From CBDBCU01 sp965203435 (lineage in GTDB: Bacteria > Chloroflexota > Dehalococcoidia > Lucifugimonadales > UBA3495), in NCBI GenBank assembly GCA_965203435.1, contig CBDBCU010000004.1, positions 111,241 through 175,240 of the forward strand: a stretch of 64,000 nucleotides of DNA, in the 5' to 3' direction. A program made the translations under genes and the position numbers. Of the stretch, positions 1 through 7,848 are shown one piece after another; the stretch's first letter is position 1; every line of letters begins with the position of its first letter. Below the pieces are notes generated by a model. It saw nothing but the letters and a program-made list of their open reading frames with translations, made no database searches and had not been told where the DNA came from.

Positions 1-547
1 TAGTGTTGGGCAGATGCCAGCCCTCGGTGCGGGATTCCACCACCGTGGGGTCGCCCTGATGAATGAACAGCAGCGCGCCCAACGCCTCGGCGGCCTGCCA
101 GAAGGGTAAAAACTGCGGGTCATCATAGGTCCGGGCATTGACCTTATCGTCAATCATCGCCCCCACCAGCCCCCGCTGCTGCACCGCCCGCTCCAGCTCG
201 GCAATAGCCGCCGGCACATCCTGCATCGGCAAAGTGGCAAAGCCCTTAAACCGGGCGGGATAGTCCATCGTGAGCTGATGCACTTCGTCATTGCACTCCC
301 GGGCGATGGCAGCGGTAACGGCCGGCGGCCGGTCATACATATAAAAGGCGGAACTGGTGGAAACCACCTGCACCGCCACGCCCAGGGAATCCATATCGGC
401 GATGCGCTGTTCCGGCGTCCACATTTCCATGGGGTCAATTTCAGCCTCGGGACTGGCCGCCGTCAACCCGTGCCAGTCCCGCCCGGCCCGAATGGCCCGT
501 TGAAAACATTGGGGTTCCTGATGGGCATGAATATCAATAGCCCGCAC
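1..547 (-). CDS. Amidohydrolase family protein, 3' end cut by window
   Basis: The minus-strand frame is open from a GTG at 547 to the window edge, giving about 182 residues of the N-terminal part. A good ribosome site (GGGAGG) lies about 10 bases upstream. The product begins VRAIDIHAHQEP; the HxH near residues 7-9 is the first metal-binding motif of the amidohydrolase_2 (ACMSD-like) TIM-barrel hydrolases. Further on it has MWTPEQRIADMDSLGVAVQV and a FATLPMQD segment, both typical of that family. The C-terminal metal ligands are outside the window, so the substrate cannot be guessed. Divergent to the cassette starting at 767. Confidence 0.75.
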   Translation of the reverse strand, partial: MRAIDIHAHQEPQCFQRAIRAGRDWHGLTAASPEAEIDPMEMWTPEQRIADMDSLGVAVQVVSTSSAFYMYDRPPAVTAAIARECNDEVHQLTMDYPARFKGFATLPMQDVPAAIAELERAVQQRGLVGAMIDDKVNARTYDDPQFLPFWQAAEALGALLFIHQGDPTVVESRTEGWHLPNT

Positions 548-578
548 GGATTAAAACCTCCCGCCGCGCCGAATGGGG

Positions 579-604
579 GGATAGGATAGGATCCTATCCT
601 ATCC
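579..604. promoter_or_regulatory. Perfect 26-bp palindrome between divergent genes
   Basis: GGATAGGATAGGA followed directly by its exact reverse complement. It lies 32 bp upstream of the GTG of the amidohydrolase (547) and about 160 bp upstream of the DUF3883 gene (767). The position suggests an operator for a homodimeric regulator; there is no T-run to suggest a terminator. The GGATA unit is itself repeated. Confidence 0.5.
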
Positions 605-766
605 GATAGACTTGCAACATAGCGGCTGAGGCCGGGATAGTCAAGGGGGTTGCTGTCAGTTATCGGGATAAAGGGAAAGTTGACAGCGGCGGATATTCCC
701 GGCTATTATAGCCGCCACGGTCAGCACCCGTTGCACCACTGCGGATTTGCTGAGGAGGTTAAGCCT

Positions 767-1702
767 ATGCCTACGCCTACCAAAGGGAAACTGCCTAAGG
801 GCCGGGAAAAGCCGCCGCTTACGATCCGGGAAAAGCCCCGGGAAAAGCGGAAACTGCCGACGGTCCAAGAAATGGAGAACTGGGTCCTCATTGCCCTCCA
901 AGAATTGGGCGGCGAGGCGCCGTTCAAGCGGATAGACGCCAAAGTCAAGGAACTGTTGGCGTCTGTGGGCGTACCCGAGGTCGAGCTTGATCGCGGGATT
1001 ACGCATATTCGTAAGACGAGCGCCAACCTCAAAACCTCCGGGTGTCGGACGGCGTTGAAAAAGAGCGGGCATTTGGAGCGTACGCCCGCCAGAAAAGGCC
1101 GCTGGCGTCTTACTGTTTCCGGGGAGGTGCGGGCGACCTTCCGTCGCCAGGAATTGCTGCCTGGCCGCCCGCCTAAACCCCCGGAGGTCAATAAGCTGGC
1201 AACGGATGCCGGCATCAAGCCTGACGCCCTGGAAGTCTTGCGGGACAATAACGTCCCTGAGGAAGTTCTGGAGAAATTCCTGGAGCAACTGGTCTCCGCC
1301 GTATCGGTGCGGGTAGATCCTGATGACCAGACCAAGCCCACGCCGCACAATCTGTTGGTGGAAAAGGAGGCCATCCGGTTCATCCAAAACCAAAACAGTG
1401 AGAAAGGGTGGCACACCACCCCGCCCAATAATGAGGGCTTTGACCTGTATCGGACTCAGTCCGGCCGGAAAAACAGCAAGATAACCGTTTGGTGCGAGGT
1501 CAAGGGCTTGAGCGGCAAATTCACCGGGGTTAGTTTGACGCGCCCTGAGTTTAAGAAAGCCCAAGAGTGCGGCGATGCTTACTGGCTTTACATCGTCGAA
1601 GAGGCCACCACCAATCCGAAACTGCTGAAAATTCAGAACCCGGCCGGCAAAGTCGAACGGTTCACCTACGGACACCGCTGGCGCAGTGTGGCGGAGAAGT
1701 AG
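767..1702 (+). CDS. DUF3883-domain protein with N-terminal winged-helix-like region
   Basis: 311 residues from the ATG at 767, chosen because GAGGAGG sits 7 bases upstream; a longer TTG start at 650 lacks a good ribosome site. Residues about 30-120 are basic and look like the winged-helix N-domain of Mrr-type restriction proteins (MENWVLIALQELGGEAPFKR). Residues about 205-300 match the DUF3883 pattern: a conserved EVKG strand, then SLTRPEFKKAQECGDAYWLY. DUF3883 occurs in restriction- and defence-associated proteins and is thought to have a nuclease-like fold; the activity here is inferred. It is first in a three-gene unit with the genes at 1727 and 2280. Confidence 0.7.
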   Translation: MPTPTKGKLPKGREKPPLTIREKPREKRKLPTVQEMENWVLIALQELGGEAPFKRIDAKVKELLASVGVPEVELDRGITHIRKTSANLKTSGCRTALKKSGHLERTPARKGRWRLTVSGEVRATFRRQELLPGRPPKPPEVNKLATDAGIKPDALEVLRDNNVPEEVLEKFLEQLVSAVSVRVDPDDQTKPTPHNLLVEKEAIRFIQNQNSEKGWHTTPPNNEGFDLYRTQSGRKNSKITVWCEVKGLSGKFTGVSLTRPEFKKAQECGDAYWLYIVEEATTNPKLLKIQNPAGKVERFTYGHRWRSVAEK

Positions 1703-1726
1703 CCTTTACCGGGAGGAACCTCTATT

Positions 1727-2287
1727 ATGAACGAGGCCCAGCGGAACGCCGCTTTGCAGGAAGTAAAGGCTTTGCGGAAAGCCGCCGCCGATTTGGCCGG
1801 CCGGGCGCAAAGCCTGGAGCAGCTGCTGACCGCCGCCCCGGATGCGGCGGCCGCAGTCCCTGAGTACGCCATCGGCCAGTCGCCCCCGCCGGAATCCCTG
1901 TCCGATTGGATCCAAGCCGGCAAAGATGCCGTGGACTGGAGTTCTCTGACCGGCCAGGATTTGCCCAGGGCCGTTATGCAGGGACGGCAAGCCGAGCGGC
2001 TGCTGGCGGAAGTCATCCGGGTTTACAGCGCCTTTCCCGAGGTGCGGGGAATTGCGGTGGGGCAGTATCTGGACGAAATCCGGGTTTTCGTGCTGGTGGA
2101 AATGGGCGATCAGTATGACTCGGAGCTCATTGGTCGTTTGATCAAAAAGGAGCTGGGGGTGGGCCGGCAATTCAAACCGTTGTGCTTGTCTCCGGACTAT
2201 GTTGCGGTAGCGGATGAGGACCTGTGCCAACCCCGGTACAATGTCGGGACCATAATCTGGCGGCGGGACACGGCAACGGATGAGTAG
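1727..2287 (+). CDS. Unknown protein, partner of the HEPN-like gene
   Basis: 186 residues, ATG with GGGAGG upstream, 24 bp after the DUF3883 gene. I do not recognise the family. The N-terminal third is helical and Ala-rich (possible coiled coil). Residues about 100-165 alternate strand and helix: AFPEVRGIAVGQYLDEIRVF, then a LIGRLIKKELGV helix and LCLSPDYVAV. The placement directly before a HEPN-like gene and the strand pattern recall minimal nucleotidyltransferase partners of HEPN proteins, but the GSxxxG and paired Asp signature is absent. That reading is a weak inference. It overlaps the next gene by 8 bases. Confidence 0.55.
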   Translation: MNEAQRNAALQEVKALRKAAADLAGRAQSLEQLLTAAPDAAAAVPEYAIGQSPPPESLSDWIQAGKDAVDWSSLTGQDLPRAVMQGRQAERLLAEVIRVYSAFPEVRGIAVGQYLDEIRVFVLVEMGDQYDSELIGRLIKKELGVGRQFKPLCLSPDYVAVADEDLCQPRYNVGTIIWRRDTATDE

Positions 2288-2738
2288 CCGCGCGGTACAC
2301 CTCCGGCAAGCCCGGCATAACGAAGGTCTGGCTAAAGAGTTCGTCCGCAGCGGCTATCGCTACCGCGACTGGGCGATTACTGCGGCGTTCTATGCCGCCT
2401 TGCATTACTTCGAGGCCCGGTTGCACGATGAACCGCCTTTCACCCACCCTTTGGTGAACATCCGCATTTTTCATACGGAGGGCATAACTGACGCTCCGGA
2501 CACGCGGGGCAGCTATTCGCCGCACCGCTGGCGTCATGAATTGCTGGAAAGCAACTGCGCTGCGGCTACGGCCGAAGCCTATCGGCGACTCCGCGCGGCC
2601 AGCGAATTGGCCCGCTATCATCACCGCAGCGGTCGGGAAATGCGGACCGCGGCCCACGACTATTTTGCCAATGCGACTGTTGACCAGTGCCTCGACGATT
2701 TTCTGGAAACGGTCAAAGCCGGCTTGGGGGTTAGCTGA
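2280..2738 (+). CDS. HEPN-like domain protein
   Basis: 152 residues. The all-helical pattern is HEPN-like: RQARHNEGLAKEFV, then YRYRDWAITAAFYAALHYFE, and a C-terminal LRAASELARYHHRSGR segment. Many HEPN proteins carry an R(x4-6)H RNase motif; here RYHHR could supply it but the spacing is not canonical. The start overlaps the preceding gene by 8 bases, so the two are translationally coupled and probably form a complex. HEPN proteins act in toxin-antitoxin, abortive infection and CRISPR systems, which fits the DUF3883 neighbour. The 3' end overlaps the convergent nucleoside hydrolase by 8 bases. Confidence 0.65.
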   Translation: MSSRAVHLRQARHNEGLAKEFVRSGYRYRDWAITAAFYAALHYFEARLHDEPPFTHPLVNIRIFHTEGITDAPDTRGSYSPHRWRHELLESNCAAATAEAYRRLRAASELARYHHRSGREMRTAAHDYFANATVDQCLDDFLETVKAGLGVS

Positions 2739-3645
2739 CCGGCGGTATTCCGTCCCAGCCCAGGGTTTCCCGCAGCAGTGCAAAGAACCGGGCCGTATCT
2801 ACCTTGTCCGCCACGGCTACCGGGCCGGCATTGCCCACGGCCCGGCTTTCCCCCAACGCCGGGCCGGCCGCCGTTTCTACCGTTAGCGTTGCCGGGCGGG
2901 TAGTCAAAATCGCCGGCTCCAACAAGGCGGCCATCGCCAAGGGGTCGTAGAACTCAAAGCGCTGCCGTTGGGCGTCCCGGCGGAACCAGTTTTGCAGCAG
3001 TTGCGCCGCCAATTGGCCCCGGCGGTTTCGGGGGCGCAGGTTGGCGGCCGCATCCCGCTCGATAGCAACCTGGCGGCAAGCGGCCAAGTCCACCAGGGTA
3101 ATCGGCGCGCTGCAATTCAGAACTTCGGCCGCCGCCAAAGGGTCGCTGTAAAAGTTGAACTCCGCCGCCGGAGTGCTGTTGCCCGGAGTGTCCACCGCGC
3201 CGCCCATCACTACGATCGACGCCGCTTGCGCCAAGCGGCCGGGATACCGCCGTTCCAGCCGGGCCAGGTTGGTTAGCGGCCCCAGGGCGGCCAATTGGAT
3301 TTGTCCCGGGTAATCACGCAGTTGCGCCGCCAGAAAGTCCACCGCCCCGGTAGCGGCGGGACTAAGGAGCGGATTTGGCAAACGGCGGGACAGGCCGCTC
3401 CAGCCATGAAAATGCTGGGCGTAGGGAAACTTGCCGCGCAACGGCCGGGAACTTCCCCGCAATACCGGCACCTCCTCCCGCCCGGCATATTCCAGCAAAG
3501 CCAGGGCGTTGCGGACGCCCCGGGCCCGTGGCACATTGCCCCCGACCACGGTCAGCCCGACCACTTCCCCCGGCGGCCCGGCCAGGGCCAGCAACAGGGC
3601 CAGGGCATCATCCACCCCGGGATCCGTGTCCACAATAATCCGCAT
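2731..3645 (-). CDS. Inosine/uridine-preferring nucleoside hydrolase
   Basis: 304 residues, the usual length for the IUNH family. The N-terminus has the calcium-binding signature DTDPGVDDALAL (residues 6-17), and a later DPLAMAALL segment supplies the fourth Ca ligand region. The enzyme hydrolyses the N-glycosidic bond of nucleosides to base plus ribose; base preference cannot be told. No clear ribosome site precedes the ATG at 3645, which follows an AT-rich stretch at the end of a CATGGATAGAC repeat. The gene may be read through from the aldo/keto reductase upstream. Confidence 0.9.
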   Translation of the reverse strand: MRIIVDTDPGVDDALALLLALAGPPGEVVGLTVVGGNVPRARGVRNALALLEYAGREEVPVLRGSSRPLRGKFPYAQHFHGWSGLSRRLPNPLLSPAATGAVDFLAAQLRDYPGQIQLAALGPLTNLARLERRYPGRLAQAASIVVMGGAVDTPGNSTPAAEFNFYSDPLAAAEVLNCSAPITLVDLAACRQVAIERDAAANLRPRNRRGQLAAQLLQNWFRRDAQRQRFEFYDPLAMAALLEPAILTTRPATLTVETAAGPALGESRAVGNAGPVAVADKVDTARFFALLRETLGWDGIPPVS

Positions 3646-3656
3646 TGTTTTTTATT

Positions 3657-3775
3657 TACATGGATAGACCGGATAGACCGGATAGACCGGATTCTTGTAT
3701 CTGCTGAGAACGGTTATGGATGTCAATAACCTTTCTGGGCAGACAAAAATCCTGTCTATCCTGTCTATCCATGTT
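3657..3775. repeat. CATGGATAGAC inverted-repeat element, copy 1
   Basis: Terminal inverted repeats ACATGGATAGACCGGATAGA and (reverse) TCCTGTCTATCCATGT enclose about 70 bp. The left arm has extra tandem GGATAGACC units. Related copies lie at 12584-12700 and 31681-31790. This copy fills the gap between the stop of the aldo/keto reductase and the start of the nucleoside hydrolase. Confidence 0.8.
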
Positions 3776-3779
3776 TGAA

Positions 3780-4787
3780 TCAGACTTCGGTCAGGTTGGG
3801 CGACACTTCCGGCAGGTAGAAGTCGTTGGCCCACAGGTCATCCAGGATTTGCTGTTCCCCCTCGGTCAGCGGCGGGGTGTCCACAGCGGCGGTATAGTCC
3901 CGCAGTTCCGCCAGGTTGGTAAAGTTGGGCAGCACCGAGGTGATGGTCGGCGGATACAGGGCAAACTGGATGGCGGCCTGGGCCAGGGTGCGGCCGGTTT
4001 CCTCGCCGGCCAGAAACTTAACCTGCTCGACTTTCCGCAGAGCGGCCCGCAGCCATTCGGCCCGGCGGTGGGAACGATGGTCGCTTTCGTCAAAGCTGGG
4101 AACTTCGGTATAGCGGCCGGTCAAGGCTTCCGAGGCGTGGGGGACGCGGGACAGCAGCCCTACCTGGCAGTCGGCGGCGATGGGAAAGAAATCTTTGGCC
4201 GGCTCCTGCTCCAGGATGCTGTAGATGATTTGCAGGCTGCTGACCGCCCGCTCCTGCATGGCGGCGACGCCCTCTTCGAACCAGCCAATGTCCGGCCCCA
4301 GGGCCACGCCGTAGTAGCGGATTTTCCCCTCGGCTTGCAGCTGTTCCAGGGTCGCGAACAGGTCATCCTGTTCCAGGGCATCGATGCGGGGGTTATGCAC
4401 CTGATACAGGTCGATGTAGTCCGAGTTCAGCCGGCGCAGGCTCTGCTCGCAGGCAAAGCGGACAAAATCCGGATCGAACTTCTGCGGCCGTTCCTGATGG
4501 CCGAGGCGCGGCGTCAGTTGGTCGTAGAAGTCGTAGCCGAACTTGGTGGCGATGACCAGGTCGTGGCGGTGGTGGCCCAGGACTTTAGCCAGGATTTCCT
4601 CGCCGTAGCCTTCGCCGTAGGTGTCGGCGGTGTCAAAAAAGTTGACGCCCAAGTCCACGGCGTTCTCCAGCAGGGCGGCCCGCTGTTCCTCGGGAATTTT
4701 GCCCCACCAGGTAGTAGCCACCGTCCAGACGCCGAAGCCCACTTCGGAAAGGGAAAGGTCGGTGCGGGGAAGTTGCCGGTATTTCAT
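3780..4787 (-). CDS. Aldo/keto reductase
   Basis: 335 residues; the ribosome site AAGGAAA precedes the ATG. The (beta/alpha)8 reductase family is recognised by GFGVW near residue 20, FFDTADTYGEG near residue 50 (catalytic Asp and Tyr), VIATKFGY (catalytic Lys) and IDLYQVHNP (catalytic His). The enzyme reduces aldehydes or ketones with NADPH; the substrate is unknown. It begins 37 bp after the last A-B module gene and may be the tail of that long operon. Confidence 0.92.
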   Translation of the reverse strand: MKYRQLPRTDLSLSEVGFGVWTVATTWWGKIPEEQRAALLENAVDLGVNFFDTADTYGEGYGEEILAKVLGHHRHDLVIATKFGYDFYDQLTPRLGHQERPQKFDPDFVRFACEQSLRRLNSDYIDLYQVHNPRIDALEQDDLFATLEQLQAEGKIRYYGVALGPDIGWFEEGVAAMQERAVSSLQIIYSILEQEPAKDFFPIAADCQVGLLSRVPHASEALTGRYTEVPSFDESDHRSHRRAEWLRAALRKVEQVKFLAGEETGRTLAQAAIQFALYPPTITSVLPNFTNLAELRDYTAAVDTPPLTEGEQQILDDLWANDFYLPEVSPNLTEV

Positions 4788-4823
4788 AGTCGGTTGTTTC
4801 CTTTGGTTTGGGTTGGGGTCAGG

Positions 4824-5264
4824 TCAGCCGGCGGGATAGACTTCCGCCGGGCTGACGGCTTGGGCCAGGGCTTGGGCGGCCCGCGCTTTGTCCGCCGCCA
4901 AGCCATAAATGCCAGTATGGGACGGGTCATGCGCCTCGCCCAAGTTGACGAACCGAATTTCCAGGTTCAGATTTTGCCGACAGCGGTCAACAGCATCACC
5001 CACGCTCAACACTCCGAAATGCCCGGTATGGGCCACGCGGAAACCCTTATCCCGCAGGATTTGCCGCACTCCGGTCAGCTGAACATCCCGGTCGGCTGGA
5101 TGGAAATGTTCCAGCCAGTTGGTGGACAAATACTCCTCGCCCGGCCGCAGCAAAAAGGCCCCCAGCCTTGGCCGGCCGGCGTCGTCTATATCGCGACTTC
5201 GGCAGTATCGGGCGACGTGGTGTTGGGGATCCAGTTCTTGCCTTCGGGAAAGGGTTGCTGCCAC
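4824..5264 (-). CDS. B-module protein, copy 1 (unknown function)
   Basis: 146 residues from a GTG at 5264. This start is chosen because all five B copies have ATG, GTG or TTG at exactly this place, 79 bases inside the upstream A gene. No Pfam-type family is recognised with certainty. Conserved blocks are HHVARYC near residue 15, EEYLSTNWLEHFHPADRD near 45, a LSVGDAVDRCRQ strand-helix segment, EIRFVNLG, DPSHTGIYGL near 118 and a C-terminal VSPAEVYPAG. No signal peptide or membrane segment, so presumably cytoplasmic. Its C-terminal half is identical or nearly so to copy 5. Confidence 0.8.
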   Translation of the reverse strand: MAATLSRRQELDPQHHVARYCRSRDIDDAGRPRLGAFLLRPGEEYLSTNWLEHFHPADRDVQLTGVRQILRDKGFRVAHTGHFGVLSVGDAVDRCRQNLNLEIRFVNLGEAHDPSHTGIYGLAADKARAAQALAQAVSPAEVYPAG

Positions 5265-5659
5265 TTGAACAAACCCGCCTCTACCAATTTTACCGTGACC
5301 TCGTCCAAGCCGCCGGTGTCCCCGCCGCCGTCCATCTCGACCCACTGGCCGTCAGCGGCGGTGGCGGCGAACAGCGCCCGCTGCGCGTCCAGAAACAGCA
5401 GACTGGCGGCCCTCCGATCAGCGAAATCCCACGAACCGCAAAGCCAGCCCTCGGCCGTGCAGGTCAAACTTACTTGTCCCTCCGAATCCACCCGGCGGTA
5501 AAAATCCCAAAACCCCAAGGCGCTCGCCAAAGTCAGCGGTACATCCCCCGGCTCCAAGTCCGCATCCGAGGCAAAGTAAATCAGCCGCCGGGCCAGAGCC
5601 GGGCAGCCCCGTTCCGTCAGGGCGGCGCAGATTTCGTCCAGGGTGGCGGGGTAAGGCAT
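5186..5659 (-). CDS. A-module protein, copy 1 (unknown function)
   Basis: 157 residues; ribosome site AAGGAAG before the ATG. The N-terminus is nearly invariant among copies (MPYPATLDEI, then ALARRLIYFASDADLEPGDV), followed by PLTLASALGFWDFYRRVDSE. The middle third is a variable beta-rich region: a GWLCGSWDF type strand and a SLLFLDAQRALFAA strand. The end carries a variable acidic stretch, then VKLVEAGLFKWQQ. I infer a small alpha+beta protein with a conserved N-terminal helical part and a diversified sheet. Closest to the 3' end of the array. Confidence 0.8.
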   Translation of the reverse strand: MPYPATLDEICAALTERGCPALARRLIYFASDADLEPGDVPLTLASALGFWDFYRRVDSEGQVSLTCTAEGWLCGSWDFADRRAASLLFLDAQRALFAATAADGQWVEMDGGGDTGGLDEVTVKLVEAGLFKWQQPFPEGKNWIPNTTSPDTAEVAI

Positions 5660-5686
5660 GGTTAAACTTCCTTTTACCCGGGTTGA

Positions 5687-6127
5687 CTAGCCAGCGGGAT
5701 AGACTTCCGCCGGGCTGACGGCTTGGGCCAGCAGCTGCGCCGCTTTAGATTCGTTCCCTACCATACCATAAATGCCGGTATGGGACGGGTCATAATGTTC
5801 GCCCAGATTGACAAAGCGAATTTCCTCCCTCAGCTCCTGCCGGCAGCGGTCAACGGCGTCGCCCACGTTCAATACCAGGAAAAACGCGGTACGGCGGACA
5901 TCCCGCCCCTTGTCCCGCAGGGTTTGCCGCACCCCGGTCAGCTGAACATCCCGGTCGGCCGGGTGAAAATGTTCCAGCCAGTTGGTGGACAAATACTCCT
6001 CACCCGGCCGCAGCGCGAACGCTTCGGGGATAGGAAGTCCGTCATTCCCTAGGTGGCGACCCGGGCAGTATCGGGCAACGTGATGTCGGGGGTCGATTTC
6101 CTGTTGACGATAGGTTTCGGATGCCAA
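5687..6127 (-). CDS. B-module protein, copy 2 (unknown function)
   Basis: 146 residues from a TTG at 6127, the conserved B start position. It shares LSTNWLEHFHPADRDVQLTG, a FFLVLNVGDAVDRCRQ block and DPSHTGIYG with its paralogues. The region after residue 18 (PGRHLGNDGLPIPEAFALRP) is the most divergent of the five. The LVLNVGDAVDRCRQ block, with its RRTAFF lead-in, matches copy 4 rather than its other neighbours, a sign of patchwork exchange. The start codon is TTG here against ATG or GTG elsewhere, so expression could differ between copies. Confidence 0.78.
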   Translation of the reverse strand: MASETYRQQEIDPRHHVARYCPGRHLGNDGLPIPEAFALRPGEEYLSTNWLEHFHPADRDVQLTGVRQTLRDKGRDVRRTAFFLVLNVGDAVDRCRQELREEIRFVNLGEHYDPSHTGIYGMVGNESKAAQLLAQAVSPAEVYPAG

Positions 6128-6522
6128 GTGAACAGACCTGCCTCTACCAGTTTTGCCGCCAGTTCTTTCAAGCCGCAGGCATCCCCGCCGCCATCCACAT
6201 CCACCCACCGGCCCTTGGCGTCTTTGGCGGCGAACCGCACCCGCGCCTCATCCACGAACCAAATGCTGGTCGTGCGCTGGTCCGCAAACCGCCAGTCGGC
6301 GCAAATCTGACCTTCCGCCGAGCAGCCTATTTCCACGCGGGTATCGGAATCCACCATATTCAGGAAAGCCCAAAACCCCAAGGCGCTGCTCAAAGTCAGC
6401 GGCACATCCCCCGGCTCCAAATCCGCATCCGAGGCAAAGTAAGCCAGCCGCCGGGCCAGAGCCGGGCAGCCCCGCGCCGTCAGAGCGGCACCGATTTCGT
6501 CCAGGGTGGCGGGGTAAGGCAT
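6049..6522 (-). CDS. A-module protein, copy 2 (unknown function)
   Basis: 157 residues. The conserved head (to SALGFWAF) is followed by the most divergent centre of the set: LNMVDSDTRVEIGCSAEGQI, then DWRFADQRTTSIWFVDEARV. The C-terminal end (ETSK-type linker replaced by KPIVNRKSTPDI) also differs. The pattern of a fixed N-terminus and diversified sheet is the same as in the other copies. Confidence 0.78.
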   Translation of the reverse strand: MPYPATLDEIGAALTARGCPALARRLAYFASDADLEPGDVPLTLSSALGFWAFLNMVDSDTRVEIGCSAEGQICADWRFADQRTTSIWFVDEARVRFAAKDAKGRWVDVDGGGDACGLKELAAKLVEAGLFTWHPKPIVNRKSTPDITLPDTARVAT

Positions 6523-6547
6523 GGTTAAACTTCCTTATCCGGATTGA

Positions 6548-6988
6548 CTAGCCGGCGGGATAGACTTCCCCCGGGTTGACGGCTTGGGCCAATTCCAAGG
6601 CTACATCCTCCTCATTGCCGGCCAAGCCGTAGATGCCGGTATGGGACGGGTCGCGCGCATCGCCCAAGGTGATAAACCGAATTTCCACCTTCAACTCCTG
6701 CCGACACCGGGCCATGGCATTGCCCACATTCAGCGCCACGAAACGCCCGGAGCGAGCCATGCGGAAACCCTTATCCCGCAAGGTTTGCCGCACTCCGGCC
6801 AACTGAACACCCCGGTCGGCCGGGTGAAAATGTTCCAGCCAGTTGGTTGACAAGTAGGTTTCCTGTTCCCGGAGGATAAAGGCATCGGCCAAGACTTTGC
6901 CGTCCTCCCTTAGGTGACGACCCCGGCAGTATCGGGCGACATGGTGCCAAGTTGCCAGTTCTTGCCGTCCGCGGTTTCCTGATTCCAC
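6548..6988 (-). CDS. B-module protein, copy 3 (unknown function)
   Basis: 146 residues from a GTG at 6988, 79 bases inside A copy 3. The first about 75 residues (from ESGNRGRQELATWHH to DKGFRMA) are the same as copy 5 apart from two substitutions. The second half (RSGRFVALNVGNAMARCRQE, EIRFITLGDA) is unique to this copy. It ends ALELAQAVNPGEVYPAG. A downstream TTG with GGGAGGA upstream offers an alternative, shorter start, but that site is not conserved in copies 1 and 2. Confidence 0.8.
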   Translation of the reverse strand: MESGNRGRQELATWHHVARYCRGRHLREDGKVLADAFILREQETYLSTNWLEHFHPADRGVQLAGVRQTLRDKGFRMARSGRFVALNVGNAMARCRQELKVEIRFITLGDARDPSHTGIYGLAGNEEDVALELAQAVNPGEVYPAG

Positions 6989-7380
6989 TGGAACAACCCC
7001 GCTTCTACCAATTTTTCAGCCACTACCGCCAGGCTGCCGGCGTTGCCGCCGTCAACCTTGACCCACTGCCCGTCAGCGCCTTTAGCGGCGAACCGGACCT
7101 GCTGGTCATCCACGAACCAGAGGCTGACGCCGCGCTGGTCGTCAAAATCCCATTCCACGCAAAGCCAGCCCTCCGGGGAGCAGCCGGTAAACGCCCGCCC
7201 CTCCGAATCCACCCGGCGGTAAAAATCCCAAAACCCCAAGGCGCTGCTCAAAGTCAGCGGCACATCCCCCGGCTCCAAATCCGCATCCGAGGCAAAGTAA
7301 GCCAGCCGCCGGGCCAAGGCCGGGCAGCCCCGCGCCGTCAGGGCGGCGCCGATTTCGTCTAGGGTGGCGGGGTAAGGCAT
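6910..7380 (-). CDS. A-module protein, copy 3 (unknown function)
   Basis: 156 residues. From SEGRAFTGCSPEGWLCVEWD to the stop it is identical in protein to copy 5; the N-terminal part instead shares FWDFYRRVDSE with copy 1. It therefore looks like a recombinant between copies. The acidic stretch before the last helix is shortened (VDGGNAGS instead of the DGGGD type). Confidence 0.8.
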   Translation of the reverse strand: MPYPATLDEIGAALTARGCPALARRLAYFASDADLEPGDVPLTLSSALGFWDFYRRVDSEGRAFTGCSPEGWLCVEWDFDDQRGVSLWFVDDQQVRFAAKGADGQWVKVDGGNAGSLAVVAEKLVEAGLFQWNQETADGKNWQLGTMSPDTAGVVT

Positions 7381-7407
7381 GGTTAAACTTCCTTTGGCCC
7401 GGATTGA

Positions 7408-7848
7408 CTAGCCGGCGGGATAGACTTCCGCCGGGATGACCGCTTGGGCCAGGGCATCGGCCGCTTGGGATTTATTCCCCGTCAAGCCGTAGATGCCGGT
7501 GTGCGACGGGTCGCGCCGTTCCCCTAAGGGTACAAAACGGATTTCCAAGTTCAGTTTCTGCCGGCACTGGTCAATGGCGTCTCCCGCGTTCAATACCAGG
7601 AAAAACGCCGTACGGCGGACGCCGCGCCCCTTGTCCCACAAGGCTTGCCGCACTCCGGCCAGCTGAATATCCCGGTCGGCCGGGTGAAAATGTTCCAGCC
7701 AGTTGGTGGACAAATACTCCTCTCCCTCCCGGAGCAGAAAGGCCGCGCCCAGCACCTTGCCATCCGGGGCTAGGTCCCGACCCCGGCAGTATCGGGCAAC
7801 GTGGTGTTGGCGCGCCAGTTCTTGCTCTCCGGAGTTTCCTGATGCCAT
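7408..7848 (-). CDS. B-module protein, copy 4 (unknown function)
   Basis: 146 residues from an ATG at 7848 (the only ATG among the five B starts), with GGAGG about 13 bases upstream inside the A gene. It reads MASGNSGEQELARQHHVARY and continues with LGAAFLLREGEEYLSTNWLE, an LVLNAGDAIDQCRQKL block and DPSHTGIYGL. Ends AVIPAEVYPAG. Confidence 0.8.
   Translation of the reverse strand: MASGNSGEQELARQHHVARYCRGRDLAPDGKVLGAAFLLREGEEYLSTNWLEHFHPADRDIQLAGVRQALWDKGRGVRRTAFFLVLNAGDAIDQCRQKLNLEIRFVPLGERRDPSHTGIYGLTGNKSQAADALAQAVIPAEVYPAG

Noticed and set aside
3720..5501. 593-codon plus-strand frame opposite the aldo/keto reductase and first A-B unit
   Set aside because: It crosses two real minus-strand genes and a repeat; composition is that of a shadow frame.
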